Below are positions 25,899 through 33,829 of a stretch of DNA of 43,275 nt, in pieces. Under the pieces are notes generated by a model that was not told the origin of the DNA, did no database searches, and saw nothing but the letters and a program-made list of their open reading frames with translations. Source of the DNA: Fibrobacterota bacterium (lineage in GTDB: Bacteria > Fibrobacterota > Fibrobacteria > UBA11236); NCBI GenBank assembly GCA_028287465.1, contig JAQBPO010000024.1, positions 1 through 43,275 of the forward strand. Reading direction: 5' to 3'. Position 1 is the stretch's first letter; each line of letters begins with the position of its first letter. The position numbers and the translations under genes are program-made.

Positions 25899-27032
25899 TT
25901 ACGCGGACCGATCGGCGCGGCGGCCTTCGGGCCGCTTCGCTCCGACCGCTCCGACCGCTCCGACCGCTCCGACCGCTCCGTCCGCCGCTTGCGGAAGAGC
26001 CGGATCCCCCGCTTTGGAAGGGGGCCGCATCACCGGAGAGGTATGGTACGCGGCGAGACCTTCTTCCGCGATCAGGTATTCCGGACGCCGTTTGAGATGG
26101 TCGAGGATGACCAGGATGTAGCGTCCAAGGATGCCGAGGTAGATCAGGATCAGGCCGCCCAGGAACAGGGTGGAGGCGATCAAATCCGTATAGCCGGGGA
26201 CATTGTTCCCGCCGATGAATTTCGCCGCGACGTTATAGATGCCGTAGAGGAAGGCCAATGCGGAAATCACGAATCCGGCCCTCATGGCCAGTTTCAAAGG
26301 CACGGCGCTGAAGCTGAAGATGGCCTGGGACCCCAGGCTTAAGGACTTCTTGAAAGAGTAGCCGGCCTGGCCGTAAAGCCGATCCGCCGCCTGGAACGGG
26401 ATGGACGCGGTCTTGAATCCCAGATAGGGGAGGATGGCCCGTACGATCAGGTTACGCTCCGGCAAGGCATTGAGAACGTCGCAGACGGAGCGGCTTATCA
26501 GCCGGAAGTCCGAGGCCTGGGCCAGGATGGGGACTTCCGAAATGGAGTTGAAGACCTTGTAGAATGCCCGGGACAACAGGTCCTTGAACAGTCCCGGCTG
26601 GGACCCGGTGCGGACCATCTGCACCACGTCGAATCCTTCCTGGGCCTTGGCGAGCATGCCCGGGACGGCTTCGGGAGGATGCTGCATGTCCGCGTCCATG
26701 GTCAGGATCCATTGGCCGCGGGCGGCTCGGTAACCGGCGCGCAAGGCATGCTGGTGGCCGGCATTGCGGACGAACCGGATCAGCCGTACGCCCGGGTCCC
26801 TTCCCGCCAGGAGGTTCACCTCTTCGCAAGTGCGGTCGGCGCTGCCGTCGTCGACGAAGAGGAGTTCCGCAGGGATGCCGCGGCAAGCCAGGACCAGGGC
26901 CTGGTAGACGGGGGCGATGTTCTTCTCTTCATTGAAACAGGGCAGGACGATGGAAAGCCGCGGAAGCCCCCCCGTACCGGAGATGCCTCCCGGATCATCC
27001 GCCTGCCAATCCCGTTCCGTCATGCCCTCCAT
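25899..27032 (-). CDS. GtrB/DPM1-like family 2 glycosyltransferase with two membrane helices
   Basis: 377 residues. The GT-A domain is at about 25-245: LSIVLPCFNEEKNI, LLFVDDGSADRT (59-70) and the DxD motif TMDADMQHPP (Asp113/Asp115). Two helices follow (about 250-275 and 288-315), and the family tail LKRRPEYLIAEE. Such enzymes transfer a sugar from a nucleotide donor to undecaprenyl phosphate at the inner membrane; ArnC, GtrB and DPM1 are relatives. The sugar is unknown. The extreme C-terminus reads VGAVGAVGAVGA because of a 9-bp tandem repeat, and is probably disordered. A YfhO-like protein lies nearby and could use the lipid-linked sugar; this is inference. Confidence 0.88.
   Translation of the reverse strand: MEGMTERDWQADDPGGISGTGGLPRLSIVLPCFNEEKNIAPVYQALVLACRGIPAELLFVDDGSADRTCEEVNLLAGRDPGVRLIRFVRNAGHQHALRAGYRAARGQWILTMDADMQHPPEAVPGMLAKAQEGFDVVQMVRTGSQPGLFKDLLSRAFYKVFNSISEVPILAQASDFRLISRSVCDVLNALPERNLIVRAILPYLGFKTASIPFQAADRLYGQAGYSFKKSLSLGSQAIFSFSAVPLKLAMRAGFVISALAFLYGIYNVAAKFIGGNNVPGYTDLIASTLFLGGLILIYLGILGRYILVILDHLKRRPEYLIAEEGLAAYHTSPVMRPPSKAGDPALPQAADGAVGAVGAVGAVGAKRPEGRRADRSA
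25938..25982. repeat. 9-bp tandem repeat, 4 perfect copies plus one imperfect
   Basis: The unit CGCTCCGAC is repeated perfectly at 25938, 25947, 25956 and 25965, followed by CGCTCCGTC at 25974. It is in frame with the glycosyltransferase, giving one GAV/VGA step per unit. Upstream at 25800-25850 there are also purine-rich GCCGCGGA-type near-repeats outside the gene. Slippage could vary the copy number without shifting the frame. Confidence 0.9.
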
Positions 27033-27137
27033 TTTACCATACCCCTACCGCCGGGGGAAACGGGGAAATGGGATGGGATGGGCTTTTCCGGTCATTATTA
27101 TGGGCCGGCGGGCCCCAGGGATCGTATTTTCGGGATC

Positions 27138-28202
27138 ATGACGCATCCAACCTTCCGGGTAGGCATCATCGGGGCGGGGGGCATCGCCAAGGGGGTCCAT
27201 GCCCCCGGATGGCAGAGCCTGCCCAATGTGAGCCTGGTCGCGGTGGCCGATATCAACAAGGCTTCCGCATCCGCCCTGGCCATGGAATACAAGGTCCCGC
27301 ATGTCTTCACCGACTACCAGGAATTGCTCCGGCTCGATCTGGACTGCGTGGACATCTGCACCCCCAACATGGTGCATGTGCCCGCCGTGAAAGCGGCCCT
27401 GGAGGCGGGCAAGCACGTGATCTGCGAAAAGCCCTTGGCGGTCACCTCGCGCGAGGTGCGCGAGCTGGGCGAGCTGGCCGACCGCAAGGGCCTGAAGCTG
27501 ATGACGGCCCAGCATCACCGGTTCGGATCCGCCGCCTGCGCGGCCAAGCAATGGGCCGATGCCGGGCATCTGGGTTCCGTGTACCATGCCCGGGTGAAGG
27601 CCATGCGGCGCGCCACCTTGCCGGTCTCCCCCGGCTTCATCGATTCCAGCCTTTCCGGGGGCGGCCCCTGCATGGACATCGGCGTGCATGCCTTGGACCT
27701 GTGCCTTTGGCTGATGGGCTTTCCGGATCCCACCCGCGTGTCCGGGGTGACGCGCGTGAACTTCGCCAAAGGCGCCGCGATCCCGGGCATGTGGGGCGAA
27801 TGGGATCGCGATACGTTTTCCGTGGAGGACTTCGCGGCCGGGTTCATCCATTTCGGGAGTCCAGGAGCGACCTTGACCCTGGAAACCGCCTGGCTGGGCC
27901 ATCAGGTGGAGAACGAAGACATGAGCTGCCAGCTGTTCGGCATGAACGGCGGCATGAACTGGCCCTCGGGGGAGTTCGCTTCCGTGCAGGCGGGCGTGTT
28001 CACCCAGGGGACCCTGAGGTTACCGGTGCAAATCGACAAGCCGCATTATGAAGAACTGCGGGCCTTCCGCGATTGCATCGTGAACGGCAAGCCGTCTCCC
28101 GTGCCTTGGCGCGAAACCTTCAAGGTCATCGCCATCCTGGAGGCGATCTACGACTCCCAGAAACAGGGCCGGGAAATCATCCTGGATCCGCAAACGAACT
28201 GA
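27138..28202 (+). CDS. Gfo/Idh/MocA-family NAD(P)-dependent oxidoreductase
   Basis: 354 residues. An N-terminal Rossmann fold has VGIIGAGGIAKG, then CTPNMVHVPAVKAALEAGKHVICEKPLA with the catalytic Lys98 of the EKP motif. The C-terminal domain contains GGPCMDIGVHALDLCLWLMG, where the DxGxHxxD pattern holds the active-site Asp and His. Such enzymes oxidise or reduce sugars, inositols or sugar nucleotides. The substrate cannot be read from sequence. The start at ATG 27138 leaves a 105-base gap to the divergent glycosyltransferase; a longer upstream reading lies within that gene and is rejected. Confidence 0.9.
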   Translation: MTHPTFRVGIIGAGGIAKGVHAPGWQSLPNVSLVAVADINKASASALAMEYKVPHVFTDYQELLRLDLDCVDICTPNMVHVPAVKAALEAGKHVICEKPLAVTSREVRELGELADRKGLKLMTAQHHRFGSAACAAKQWADAGHLGSVYHARVKAMRRATLPVSPGFIDSSLSGGGPCMDIGVHALDLCLWLMGFPDPTRVSGVTRVNFAKGAAIPGMWGEWDRDTFSVEDFAAGFIHFGSPGATLTLETAWLGHQVENEDMSCQLFGMNGGMNWPSGEFASVQAGVFTQGTLRLPVQIDKPHYEELRAFRDCIVNGKPSPVPWRETFKVIAILEAIYDSQKQGREIILDPQTN

Positions 28203-28240
28203 AACCGAAAGGAATCGGGCCATGACGGCCCGGAAACGAT

Positions 28241-28615
28241 ATGCGCGAATTCTTCCGTAAAAGCCTGGCCTTCGCCACCGCCCTCTCCAAGGACCCCCGC
28301 ATCCCCGCCCGCGACAAGGCCGTGCTGGCGGGCATGCTGGCCCTGATCCTTTCGCCGTTCGACATCATCCCGGATTTCATCCCCGTCCTGGGGCAGATGG
28401 ACGATTTGATGATCCTGATCCTGATGCTGGACTATGCCTGCAACCGCGTTCCGGACGAGGTGCTGCGGGAGCATTACCCCTGGGAACCCGAGAGCCTGCT
28501 GGCCTGGCGGCGGCGGGTGGGGTTCTTCGTGAAGCTGGTGCCTCATTGGGTGAAGGAGAAGATCTGGCTGGCCCGGGAGCATATCGATGCGCCGGAAGAA
28601 CCGGCCGGGGTCTAG
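28241..28615 (+). CDS. YkvA/DUF1232 family membrane protein
   Basis: 124 residues. The DUF1232 core is LAGMLALILSPFDIIPDFIPVLGQMDDLMILILML, with the SPxDxIPDxIPxxGxxDD signature (about 35-57). Function is unknown; the domain is widespread and membrane-embedded. It starts 38 bases after the oxidoreductase and could be in one operon with it. A GGGCC/GGCCC hairpin lies just upstream of its start. It is convergent with the tectonin lipoprotein array. Confidence 0.88.
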   Translation: MREFFRKSLAFATALSKDPRIPARDKAVLAGMLALILSPFDIIPDFIPVLGQMDDLMILILMLDYACNRVPDEVLREHYPWEPESLLAWRRRVGFFVKLVPHWVKEKIWLAREHIDAPEEPAGV

Positions 28616-28647
28616 CCGCGCCGGGGGTCCGGGAGTTTCCGGATGAA

Positions 28648-29574
28648 TCAGTACCGGTTGTACCAGTAGAGCATGTTGTTTTCGTTTGCGCCCCAGAGGC
28701 CTCCCACGTCATCGGACTGGATTTCCGTCATTCCCTGAGCGCTGTTCGTATTCACGAAAGAGGCGCCGTCCCATTTGTAGACCGCGTATCCGCCCGTACG
28801 GATTTCACCGCTCAACAGGTAAAGTGCCCCGTTGCCGCCGGCCGTGATCTTTTTCCATTTTCTGTCATAGGCCAGGCGGGACCATACGCCGAGGGAGGTG
28901 CGTTTGAATACCTCGCCGATGCTGTTCACGCCGAAGAGGCTTCCATTTGCGTCGACATCGATATCCATCAATCCGCCCGGGATCAGGGTCCAGGAGGAAG
29001 AAGACGTCCCCGAGCCGCTGTACTGGTAGATGACATGCCCGCCGCCGCCGTTCGCGCCGTATACCGTGGCCTTGCCGAGCATGAAAATGGCGCCAGTGGG
29101 ACCGGCGGCGATCTTGCGGAAGTCGCTGCCGTTCTTGGGATAATAGTCCGGCGTGGTGACTTGGGCCCACGTGCCGCCGCCGGGAGCGAGAGGCGCGGTA
29201 TTGAAGAATACGCCCCCTTGATCGCTCGTCCCCCAAATCACATTCTTGAACGTTATATCCAAATCGACCAGGCCGCCCGGAATGACCGTGGCCGTGTTAT
29301 TGTAAATCCGCTTCAAGGCGTACCCGCCGACCGGCCTGGGAAAGATATTGGAGTCCAGGACGAACCCGCTATTGGCCAAGGTGCTGCCCGTGAAGGCCGG
29401 GAGGAATCCGGTGGCCTCGATAAAGGTCCACGAAGGGGTGGCGGTGAGGGCGGCGACGGGCGCCAGGGCGCCTTCATCGGATCGGGTAACGCTGGACCCG
29501 TCATTGAAGCAGCCGGTGAACAGGGCCGCGCCGGTGAGCAGGGCGGCGGGGAGGATGTATTTCGAAGCGGACAT
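28648..29574 (-). CDS. Tectonin-type beta-propeller lipoprotein, copy 1 of the array
   Basis: 308 residues. Signal peptide and lipobox LFTGC (Cys22). The mature part has propeller blades of 35-50 residues; the clearest is WTLIPGGLMDIDVDANGSLFGVNSIGEVFKR, matching the tectonin repeat pattern WxxIPGxxxxIxVxxxGxxxGVNxxGxxxxR. Tectonins in slime moulds and animals bind lipopolysaccharide or other glycans. It is probably an outer-membrane, outward-facing lectin-like protein, but that is inference. It is last of four similar genes read leftwards and lacks the 89-bp cassette on its downstream side. AAGGAG precedes the ATG. Confidence 0.82.
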   Translation of the reverse strand: MSASKYILPAALLTGAALFTGCFNDGSSVTRSDEGALAPVAALTATPSWTFIEATGFLPAFTGSTLANSGFVLDSNIFPRPVGGYALKRIYNNTATVIPGGLVDLDITFKNVIWGTSDQGGVFFNTAPLAPGGGTWAQVTTPDYYPKNGSDFRKIAAGPTGAIFMLGKATVYGANGGGGHVIYQYSGSGTSSSSWTLIPGGLMDIDVDANGSLFGVNSIGEVFKRTSLGVWSRLAYDRKWKKITAGGNGALYLLSGEIRTGGYAVYKWDGASFVNTNSAQGMTEIQSDDVGGLWGANENNMLYWYNRY

Positions 29575-29641
29575 GAAGGGGACTCCTTGGGATTAAGCAG
29601 CGGAAGCGTGATTGCCTCCGGATGCAAGGTTCCTACAACGC

Positions 29642-29670
29642 AAAAACGGATCCACCTTTGGATCCGTTTT
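29642..29670 (-). terminator. Intrinsic terminator after tectonin lipoprotein copy 2
   Basis: AAAACGGATCC pairs with GGATCCGTTTT around a 6-base loop. On the minus strand the stem is followed by a T-run. Only 67 bases separate it from the next start (29574), and no obvious promoter is visible there, so partial read-through is possible. Confidence 0.8.
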
Positions 29671-29730
29671 CCAGCGTGGATTCCGGAGCGGAGTCCGGTG
29701 GTAGGGAAAAACGTCCCGGATCCGGGACGT
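29642..29730 (-). repeat. Conserved intergenic hairpin cassette A (89 bp)
   Basis: Read on the minus strand after the stop of copy 2: hairpin H1, a perfect 20-bp palindrome ACGTCCCGGATCCGGGACGT (29711-29730); hairpin H2, CCGGA/TCCGG (29683-29698); then the terminator stem with T-run (29642-29670). The same order occurs in cassettes B and C. Confidence 0.85.
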
Positions 29731-29759
29731 AGCGGCGGTGATCCCTCCTATCCCCGATA

Positions 29760-30680
29760 TCAGGGGATGTAGCGGTAAAGGAGGTTGAGGTCGTTGGCGC
29801 CCCAAAGGCCTCCGCCGGCATCCACCTGGATTTCCTTCATCCCCTGGGCGCTGTTCGTGTTTACGAAGAAGGCCCCGTCCCATTTGTAGATGGTGTATCC
29901 GCCCGAACGCGCTTCGCCGCTCAGCACGTAATACTTTCCATTGCCGCAGGCGATCTTCTTCCACTTGGCATCATAGGCCAGGCGGGACCAGACGCCGGCC
30001 GCGGTCCGCTTGAACACCTCGCCGATGCTGTTCACGCCGAGCAGGTCCCCATTGTTGTCGACATCGATATCCATCAATCCGCCCGGGATCAGGGTCCAGG
30101 AGGAAGAGGACGTGCCCGAGCCGCTGTACTGGTAGATGACATGCCCGCCGCCGCCGTTCGCGCCGTATACCGTGGCCTTACCGAGCATGAAAACCGAGCC
30201 ATTGGATCCGGTGGCGATCTTGCGGAAGTCGCTGCCGTTCTTGGGATAATAGTCCGGGGTGGTGATCTGGGACCAGGTGCCGCCGCCCGGATTGATCGGC
30301 GTGGCATTCCGGAACACGCCGCCTTGATCGCTCGTCCCCCATATTTCATTGTTCCCCATGATGTCGAGATCGACCAGGCCTCCGGGAATGAGGGTGGAGG
30401 TGTTATTGACTATGCGCTTCAGGGCATAGCCGCCGACGGGCCTGGGGGAGTAGTTGGAATCCAAGACGAACCCGCTGTTCGAAGTGGTGATGCCCGTGAA
30501 GGCCGGGAGGAATCCGGATGATCCGATATAGCTCCAGGTGGCGGAGGCCGTAAGGGCCGCCGCGGGCGCTTGGGCGCCTTCATCGGATCCGGCAACGCTG
30601 GACCCGTCATTGAAGCAGCCGGTGAACAGGGCCGCGCCGGTGAGCAGGGCGGCGGGGAGGATGTGTTTCGAAGCGGACAT
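29760..30680 (-). CDS. Tectonin-type beta-propeller lipoprotein, copy 2 of the array
   Basis: 306 residues; lipobox LFTGC at Cys22. It is close to copies 1 and 3 over its entire length, and long stretches are nearly identical at the DNA level (for example around 30000-30180). The blade motif is WTLIPGGLMDIDVDNNGDLLGVNSIGEVFKR. It differs from copy 1 mainly in the blade at 60-115 and at the C-terminus (LLYRYIP). The leader contains a GGAGGC/GCCTCC hairpin just before the ribosome site, better formed than in copies 1 and 3. Confidence 0.82.
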   Translation of the reverse strand: MSASKHILPAALLTGAALFTGCFNDGSSVAGSDEGAQAPAAALTASATWSYIGSSGFLPAFTGITTSNSGFVLDSNYSPRPVGGYALKRIVNNTSTLIPGGLVDLDIMGNNEIWGTSDQGGVFRNATPINPGGGTWSQITTPDYYPKNGSDFRKIATGSNGSVFMLGKATVYGANGGGGHVIYQYSGSGTSSSSWTLIPGGLMDIDVDNNGDLLGVNSIGEVFKRTAAGVWSRLAYDAKWKKIACGNGKYYVLSGEARSGGYTIYKWDGAFFVNTNSAQGMKEIQVDAGGGLWGANDLNLLYRYIP

Positions 30681-30747
30681 GAAGAGGACTCCTTACGGTT
30701 GGGCGGCGGAGGCGTGATTGCCTCCGGATGCCATAAGGCCTCTATGC

Positions 30748-30777
30748 AAAAACGGATCCACTTTGGGATCCGTTTTT
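30748..30777 (-). terminator. Intrinsic terminator after tectonin lipoprotein copy 3
   Basis: A 12-bp perfect stem (AAAAACGGATCC/GGATCCGTTTTT) with a 6-base loop. The stem matches the terminator of cassette A almost exactly. Confidence 0.85.
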
Positions 30778-30836
30778 CTGCGAGGAATCAGGAGCGGAGT
30801 CCGGCATGAGGGAAACCCGTCCCGGAACAGGGACGG
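30748..30836 (-). repeat. Conserved intergenic hairpin cassette B (89 bp)
   Basis: H1 is CCGTCCC/GGGACGG (30817-30836), with a different loop from cassette A and with the outermost A-T pair of A replaced by a C-G pair here, keeping the stem. H2 is weaker (one mismatch). The terminator stem is AAAAACGGATCC/GGATCCGTTTTT (30748-30777). Confidence 0.85.
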
Positions 30837-30865
30837 CTTGACCGGGACCGATCCGGTCCCGGCAA

Positions 30866-31780
30866 TCAGGGGATGTAGATATAGATGTCGTTCGAGCTAT
30901 TGGCGCCCCAAAGGCGTCCGCGGTAATCCACCTGGATTTCAGTCATTCCCTGGAAGGTGTTCATATCCACGAAAGAGGTTCCGTTCCATTCGTAGATCGC
31001 GAACCCGCCCTGCCGGGCTTCGCCAAGCACATAATATTTTCCGTAGCCGCAGGCGATCTTCTTCCATTTGGGATCATAGGCCAGGCGGGACCAGACGCCG
31101 GCCGCGGTGCGCTTGAACACCTCGCCGATGCTGTTCACGCCGAGCAGGTCCCCATTGTCGTCGACATCGATATCCATCAATCCGCCCGGGATCAGGGTCC
31201 AAGAGTAAGAGGTAGTGCCTGAGCCGCTGTACTTGTAGAGGACATGCCCGCCGCCGCCGTTCGAGCCATAGACCATGGCCTTGCCCAGCATGAAAACGGA
31301 GCCATTGGATCCGGTGGCGATCTTGCGGAAGTCGTTTCCGTTCTTGGGAAAATAATCCGGGGTGGTGATCTGGGACCAGGTGCCGCCGTCCCCATTGAAT
31401 GCCGTGGCATTGCGGAATACGCCGCCCTTATTGCTTGTCCCCCAGATTATCTCTAGTCCCGTGATATCCAAATCGACCAGACCTCCGGGAATGATGGCGG
31501 TTCTGTCAGACTGTATCTGCCTCAAGGCATACCCTCCGACAGGCCTGGTAATCATGGAATCCAGGGTGAATCCCCAATACCCCAGTTGATCGCCAGAGAA
31601 GGCCGGCAGGAAGCCGAGGATGTGGGTATAGGACCAGGTGCCGGAGGCGGAGAGGGCGGCCGCGGGCGCCTGGGTATCTGCGGCGGACCCGGCAACCCCG
31701 GACCCGTCATTGAAGCAGCCGGTGAACAAGGCGGCGCCGGCGAACAGGGCGGCGGGCAGGATGAGTTTCGAAGCGGACAT
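30866..31780 (-). CDS. Tectonin-type beta-propeller lipoprotein, copy 3 of the array
   Basis: 304 residues from ATG 31780, which has AAGGAG upstream; a longer in-frame reading to 31861 runs into the terminator and is wrong. Lipobox LFTGC (Cys22). Blades are as in copies 1 and 2: WTLIPGGLMDIDVDDNGDLLGVNSIGEVFKR and ARQGGFAIYEWNGTSF. Parts are almost identical to copy 2 at the DNA level. Others diverge more (the first blade, around residues 60-90), which fits patchy gene conversion. Confidence 0.82.
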   Translation of the reverse strand: MSASKLILPAALFAGAALFTGCFNDGSGVAGSAADTQAPAAALSASGTWSYTHILGFLPAFSGDQLGYWGFTLDSMITRPVGGYALRQIQSDRTAIIPGGLVDLDITGLEIIWGTSNKGGVFRNATAFNGDGGTWSQITTPDYFPKNGNDFRKIATGSNGSVFMLGKAMVYGSNGGGGHVLYKYSGSGTTSYSWTLIPGGLMDIDVDDNGDLLGVNSIGEVFKRTAAGVWSRLAYDPKWKKIACGYGKYYVLGEARQGGFAIYEWNGTSFVDMNTFQGMTEIQVDYRGRLWGANSSNDIYIYIP

Positions 31781-31847
31781 GACGAGGACTCCTTGCGGTT
31801 GGGCGGCGGGGACGTGATTGCCTCCGGATGCCATAAGGCCTCTATGC

Positions 31848-31877
31848 AAAAACGGATCCACTTCGGGATCCGTTTTT
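31848..31877 (-). terminator. Intrinsic terminator after tectonin lipoprotein copy 4
   Basis: AAAAACGGATCC (31848-31859) pairs with GGATCCGTTTTT (31866-31877), loop ACTTCG. A T-run follows on the minus strand. Confidence 0.85.
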
Positions 31878-31935
31878 CAGCGAGGAATCCGGAGCGGAGT
31901 CCGGCATGGGGGAAAGCCGTCCCGGCTTCGGGACG
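31848..31935 (-). repeat. Conserved intergenic hairpin cassette C (88 bp)
   Basis: H1 is CGTCCC/GGGACG (31918-31935), again with a new loop. H2 is CCGGA/TCCGG (31889-31904). The terminator stem is at 31848-31877. Order and spacing are the same as in A and B. It lies after copy 4, which is much more diverged, so the cassette is better conserved than the protein upstream of it. Confidence 0.85.
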
Positions 31936-31938
31936 AAA

Positions 31939-32823
31939 TCAGAGTTGGCAGTAATAGGTGATGGATTGGTTGCTTGAGCCCCAGAGCCTGCCTCCGGCAT
32001 CGATGTTGAGATGATCAAGGTTCCCCGGAATGGATTTCCAACCCGAATACGTCCACTGCATAAGGGTATTTCCCTTTCCGCCGAACACATTGGTGATGGC
32101 TGCGATCTTGCCTCCGCCGGCTGAAATCTCGGTGGCGCCGTATTGGCTGAAATCCCCTTCGCCGACCCAATTCGGGCTTCCGGCCGGAAGCCGGAAGGCC
32201 CAGGCGTTGTTGCTGATTACCCACAGATCCCCGTTCGAATCGTAATCCAAATCGATTCCGGCGCCGATGATGTCCACCCAGGTTTTGTTCCAGGCGGAAT
32301 AGACCTGGATCCCGTATCCCCCGGTCTTGACCTCGTTGGTCAGGATGGCGATGTTCCCCACGCCATTCACTCCGATGCGGCGCGCTCCTTTGGGAGGAGT
32401 CGGCAAATCGCTCCAGGTCGATCCCTTCAGGACCGCTATCCGTCCCGTACCGGCCTGGAGCATGTAGAAGTCCCACAGGGAGGCATCCATGTCGGCGAAG
32501 TTCGTGAACGGCGGTTGGTACTTCCGAATGGTTCCGGTAGGCCCATGCCATACCAGGGGAGTGGCCGGAATGACGGGGTAGTTGAAGGAAAAGGTATACC
32601 CGGATCGTTTGTCGGTCGAGTAATCATATTCCAGGGTCGGCGTTATGCAGCCGGAACAGTATTGGTACCAGGTGATTGCGGACGCGGTGACCGCCGCCGT
32701 CGTCAGGGTCGACGGCTTTGGTTCATCGCCGTCCGTAGTGGCGTCGTTCTGGAACAGGCAGCCGGAAAAGGCGAGGCCGCCGGCCATGCACAATGCGGAT
32801 AAAAGGTTCGTTTTCGAATTCAT
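31939..32823 (-). CDS. Divergent tectonin-type lipoprotein, copy 4 of the array
   Basis: 294 residues from ATG 32823 (AAGGAA upstream). Lipobox AFSGC (Cys22). The overall plan matches the other three: Ser/Thr-rich linker, an N-terminal WYQYCSGCITPT... part with extra cysteines, then propeller blades such as VDIIGAGIDLDYDSNGDLWVISNNAWAFRL and KSIPGNLDHLNIDAGGRLWGSSN. Sequence identity to copies 1-3 is low. It is first in the array, 382 bases from ssb. Confidence 0.78.
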   Translation of the reverse strand: MNSKTNLLSALCMAGGLAFSGCLFQNDATTDGDEPKPSTLTTAAVTASAITWYQYCSGCITPTLEYDYSTDKRSGYTFSFNYPVIPATPLVWHGPTGTIRKYQPPFTNFADMDASLWDFYMLQAGTGRIAVLKGSTWSDLPTPPKGARRIGVNGVGNIAILTNEVKTGGYGIQVYSAWNKTWVDIIGAGIDLDYDSNGDLWVISNNAWAFRLPAGSPNWVGEGDFSQYGATEISAGGGKIAAITNVFGGKGNTLMQWTYSGWKSIPGNLDHLNIDAGGRLWGSSNQSITYYCQL

Positions 32824-33122
32824 CGGGGATTCCTTGCAAAGAGGTGAATCGGATCCGCTCCCCGGTTCAGGGGATGCGGATATACGAGGGCGACTCCTTG
32901 CGAACGCAAAATCGGATCCAATCATGAAGACGGTTTGCCGCCTCCAATCCGCAACCCGGTACCGTCTGCGGGATCGGGGTCCCGACCCCGGGATCCGGTA
33001 GCGGTTCCCGGTTCCTGGGTATCTATGGCGGGTCGGCTGCGCGGACGGCATCAACCATTATGAAAACCTGCAGCGCTGGAATTACTGGGCCCTGGGCCTG
33101 GAGGGGAACCTGCGAGGGAAAC
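32824..33122. other. Gap between lipoprotein copy 4 and the ssb terminator
   Basis: No gene is seen. The stretch carries the ribosome site of copy 4 and a fragment similar to the array leaders (CTCCTTGCGAACGCAAAATCGGATCC, broken here at 32892-32919), without the matching right arm. A near-perfect 26-bp palindrome around 32971-32996 has core GGGGTCCCGACCCC. It looks like a decayed cassette. Confidence 0.4.
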
Positions 33123-33151
33123 AAAAAGGCCGGACCCTTCGGGATCCGGCC
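33123..33151 (-). terminator. Intrinsic terminator after ssb
   Basis: GGCCGGA (33128-33134) pairs with TCCGGCC (33145-33151) around a partly paired CCCTTCGGGA. On the minus strand a T-run follows (A-run 33123-33127). Confidence 0.82.
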
Positions 33152-33204
33152 TGCATTCGATTTTAAGGTTCCTTCAGGGAGCCTCGCGGCGCCCGAAGGT
33201 TTTT

Positions 33205-33726
33205 TCAGAACGGGAGGTCGTCTTCCGCCTGGGGGGGCATGGACGAAGGCGCGCCGTAATTGCCGCCTCCCTGGCCCTGGCCGTATCCCGATGCGCCACC
33301 CGAAGAGCGGGAAGGCATGGCGGGCGCTTCGTGCTGCTGCGAGAAGTTGCCGCCTTCTTCGCGCTGGGCGCCGCCTCCGCCTCCGCCACCGCCCGCGGGA
33401 CGTCCCAGCATGACCATATTGTCCGCGACGATTTCGGTCGTATAGCGCTTCTGCCCGTTCTGGTCGTCCCAGGAACGGGTCTGCAGGCGCCCTTCGATAT
33501 AGACCTGCGAGCCTTTGCGCAGGTATTTCTCCGCGACTTCCGCCAGCCCGCGCCACATCACGATATTATGCCATTCGGTCTTGTCGACCTTCTGGCCGTC
33601 CTTGCCGGTGTAGCTCTCGGTGGTGGCGATGGAGAAGTTGGCGACCTTGGCGCCGGAGGGGATGGCCCGGACTTCCGGATCTTTTCCCAGGTTCCCGATC
33701 AAAGTGGCTTTGTTGAGAGATCCCAT
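33205..33726 (-). CDS. ssb: Single-stranded DNA-binding protein
   Basis: 173 residues. The OB fold (about 1-110) has [47 protein letters not shown] and the [15 protein letters not shown] block. A Gly/Gln/Ser-rich linker follows, ending in the acidic tip EDDLPF that recruits repair and replication partners. It is a tetramer in the cytoplasm at replication forks. GAGGAA precedes the ATG. It is divergent from namZ and separated from the lipoprotein array by its own terminator, so it is probably not co-regulated with it. Confidence 0.97.
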   Translation of the reverse strand: MGSLNKATLIGNLGKDPEVRAIPSGAKVANFSIATTESYTGKDGQKVDKTEWHNIVMWRGLAEVAEKYLRKGSQVYIEGRLQTRSWDDQNGQKRYTTEIVADNMVMLGRPAGGGGGGGGAQREEGGNFSQQHEAPAMPSRSSGGASGYGQGQGGGNYGAPSSMPPQAEDDLPF

Positions 33727-33829
33727 TTTGTTCCTCGATTCTCCCGGGGAGGGTGAGTCCCAGGGGCACTGCGTTTGAGTTGTTTTTTCCCGCCCTGTAC
33801 GGTTATGCGGTCCGGCGAACTACTTTATT

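Noticed and set aside
25938-25982. CRISPR array
   Set aside because: The units are contiguous 9-bp copies without spacers, so it is a simple tandem repeat inside a gene.
28546-29772. 408-residue plus-strand reading frame across YkvA and lipoprotein copy 1
   Set aside because: Antisense to the lipoprotein gene and overlapping the end of the YkvA gene; no recognisable domain.
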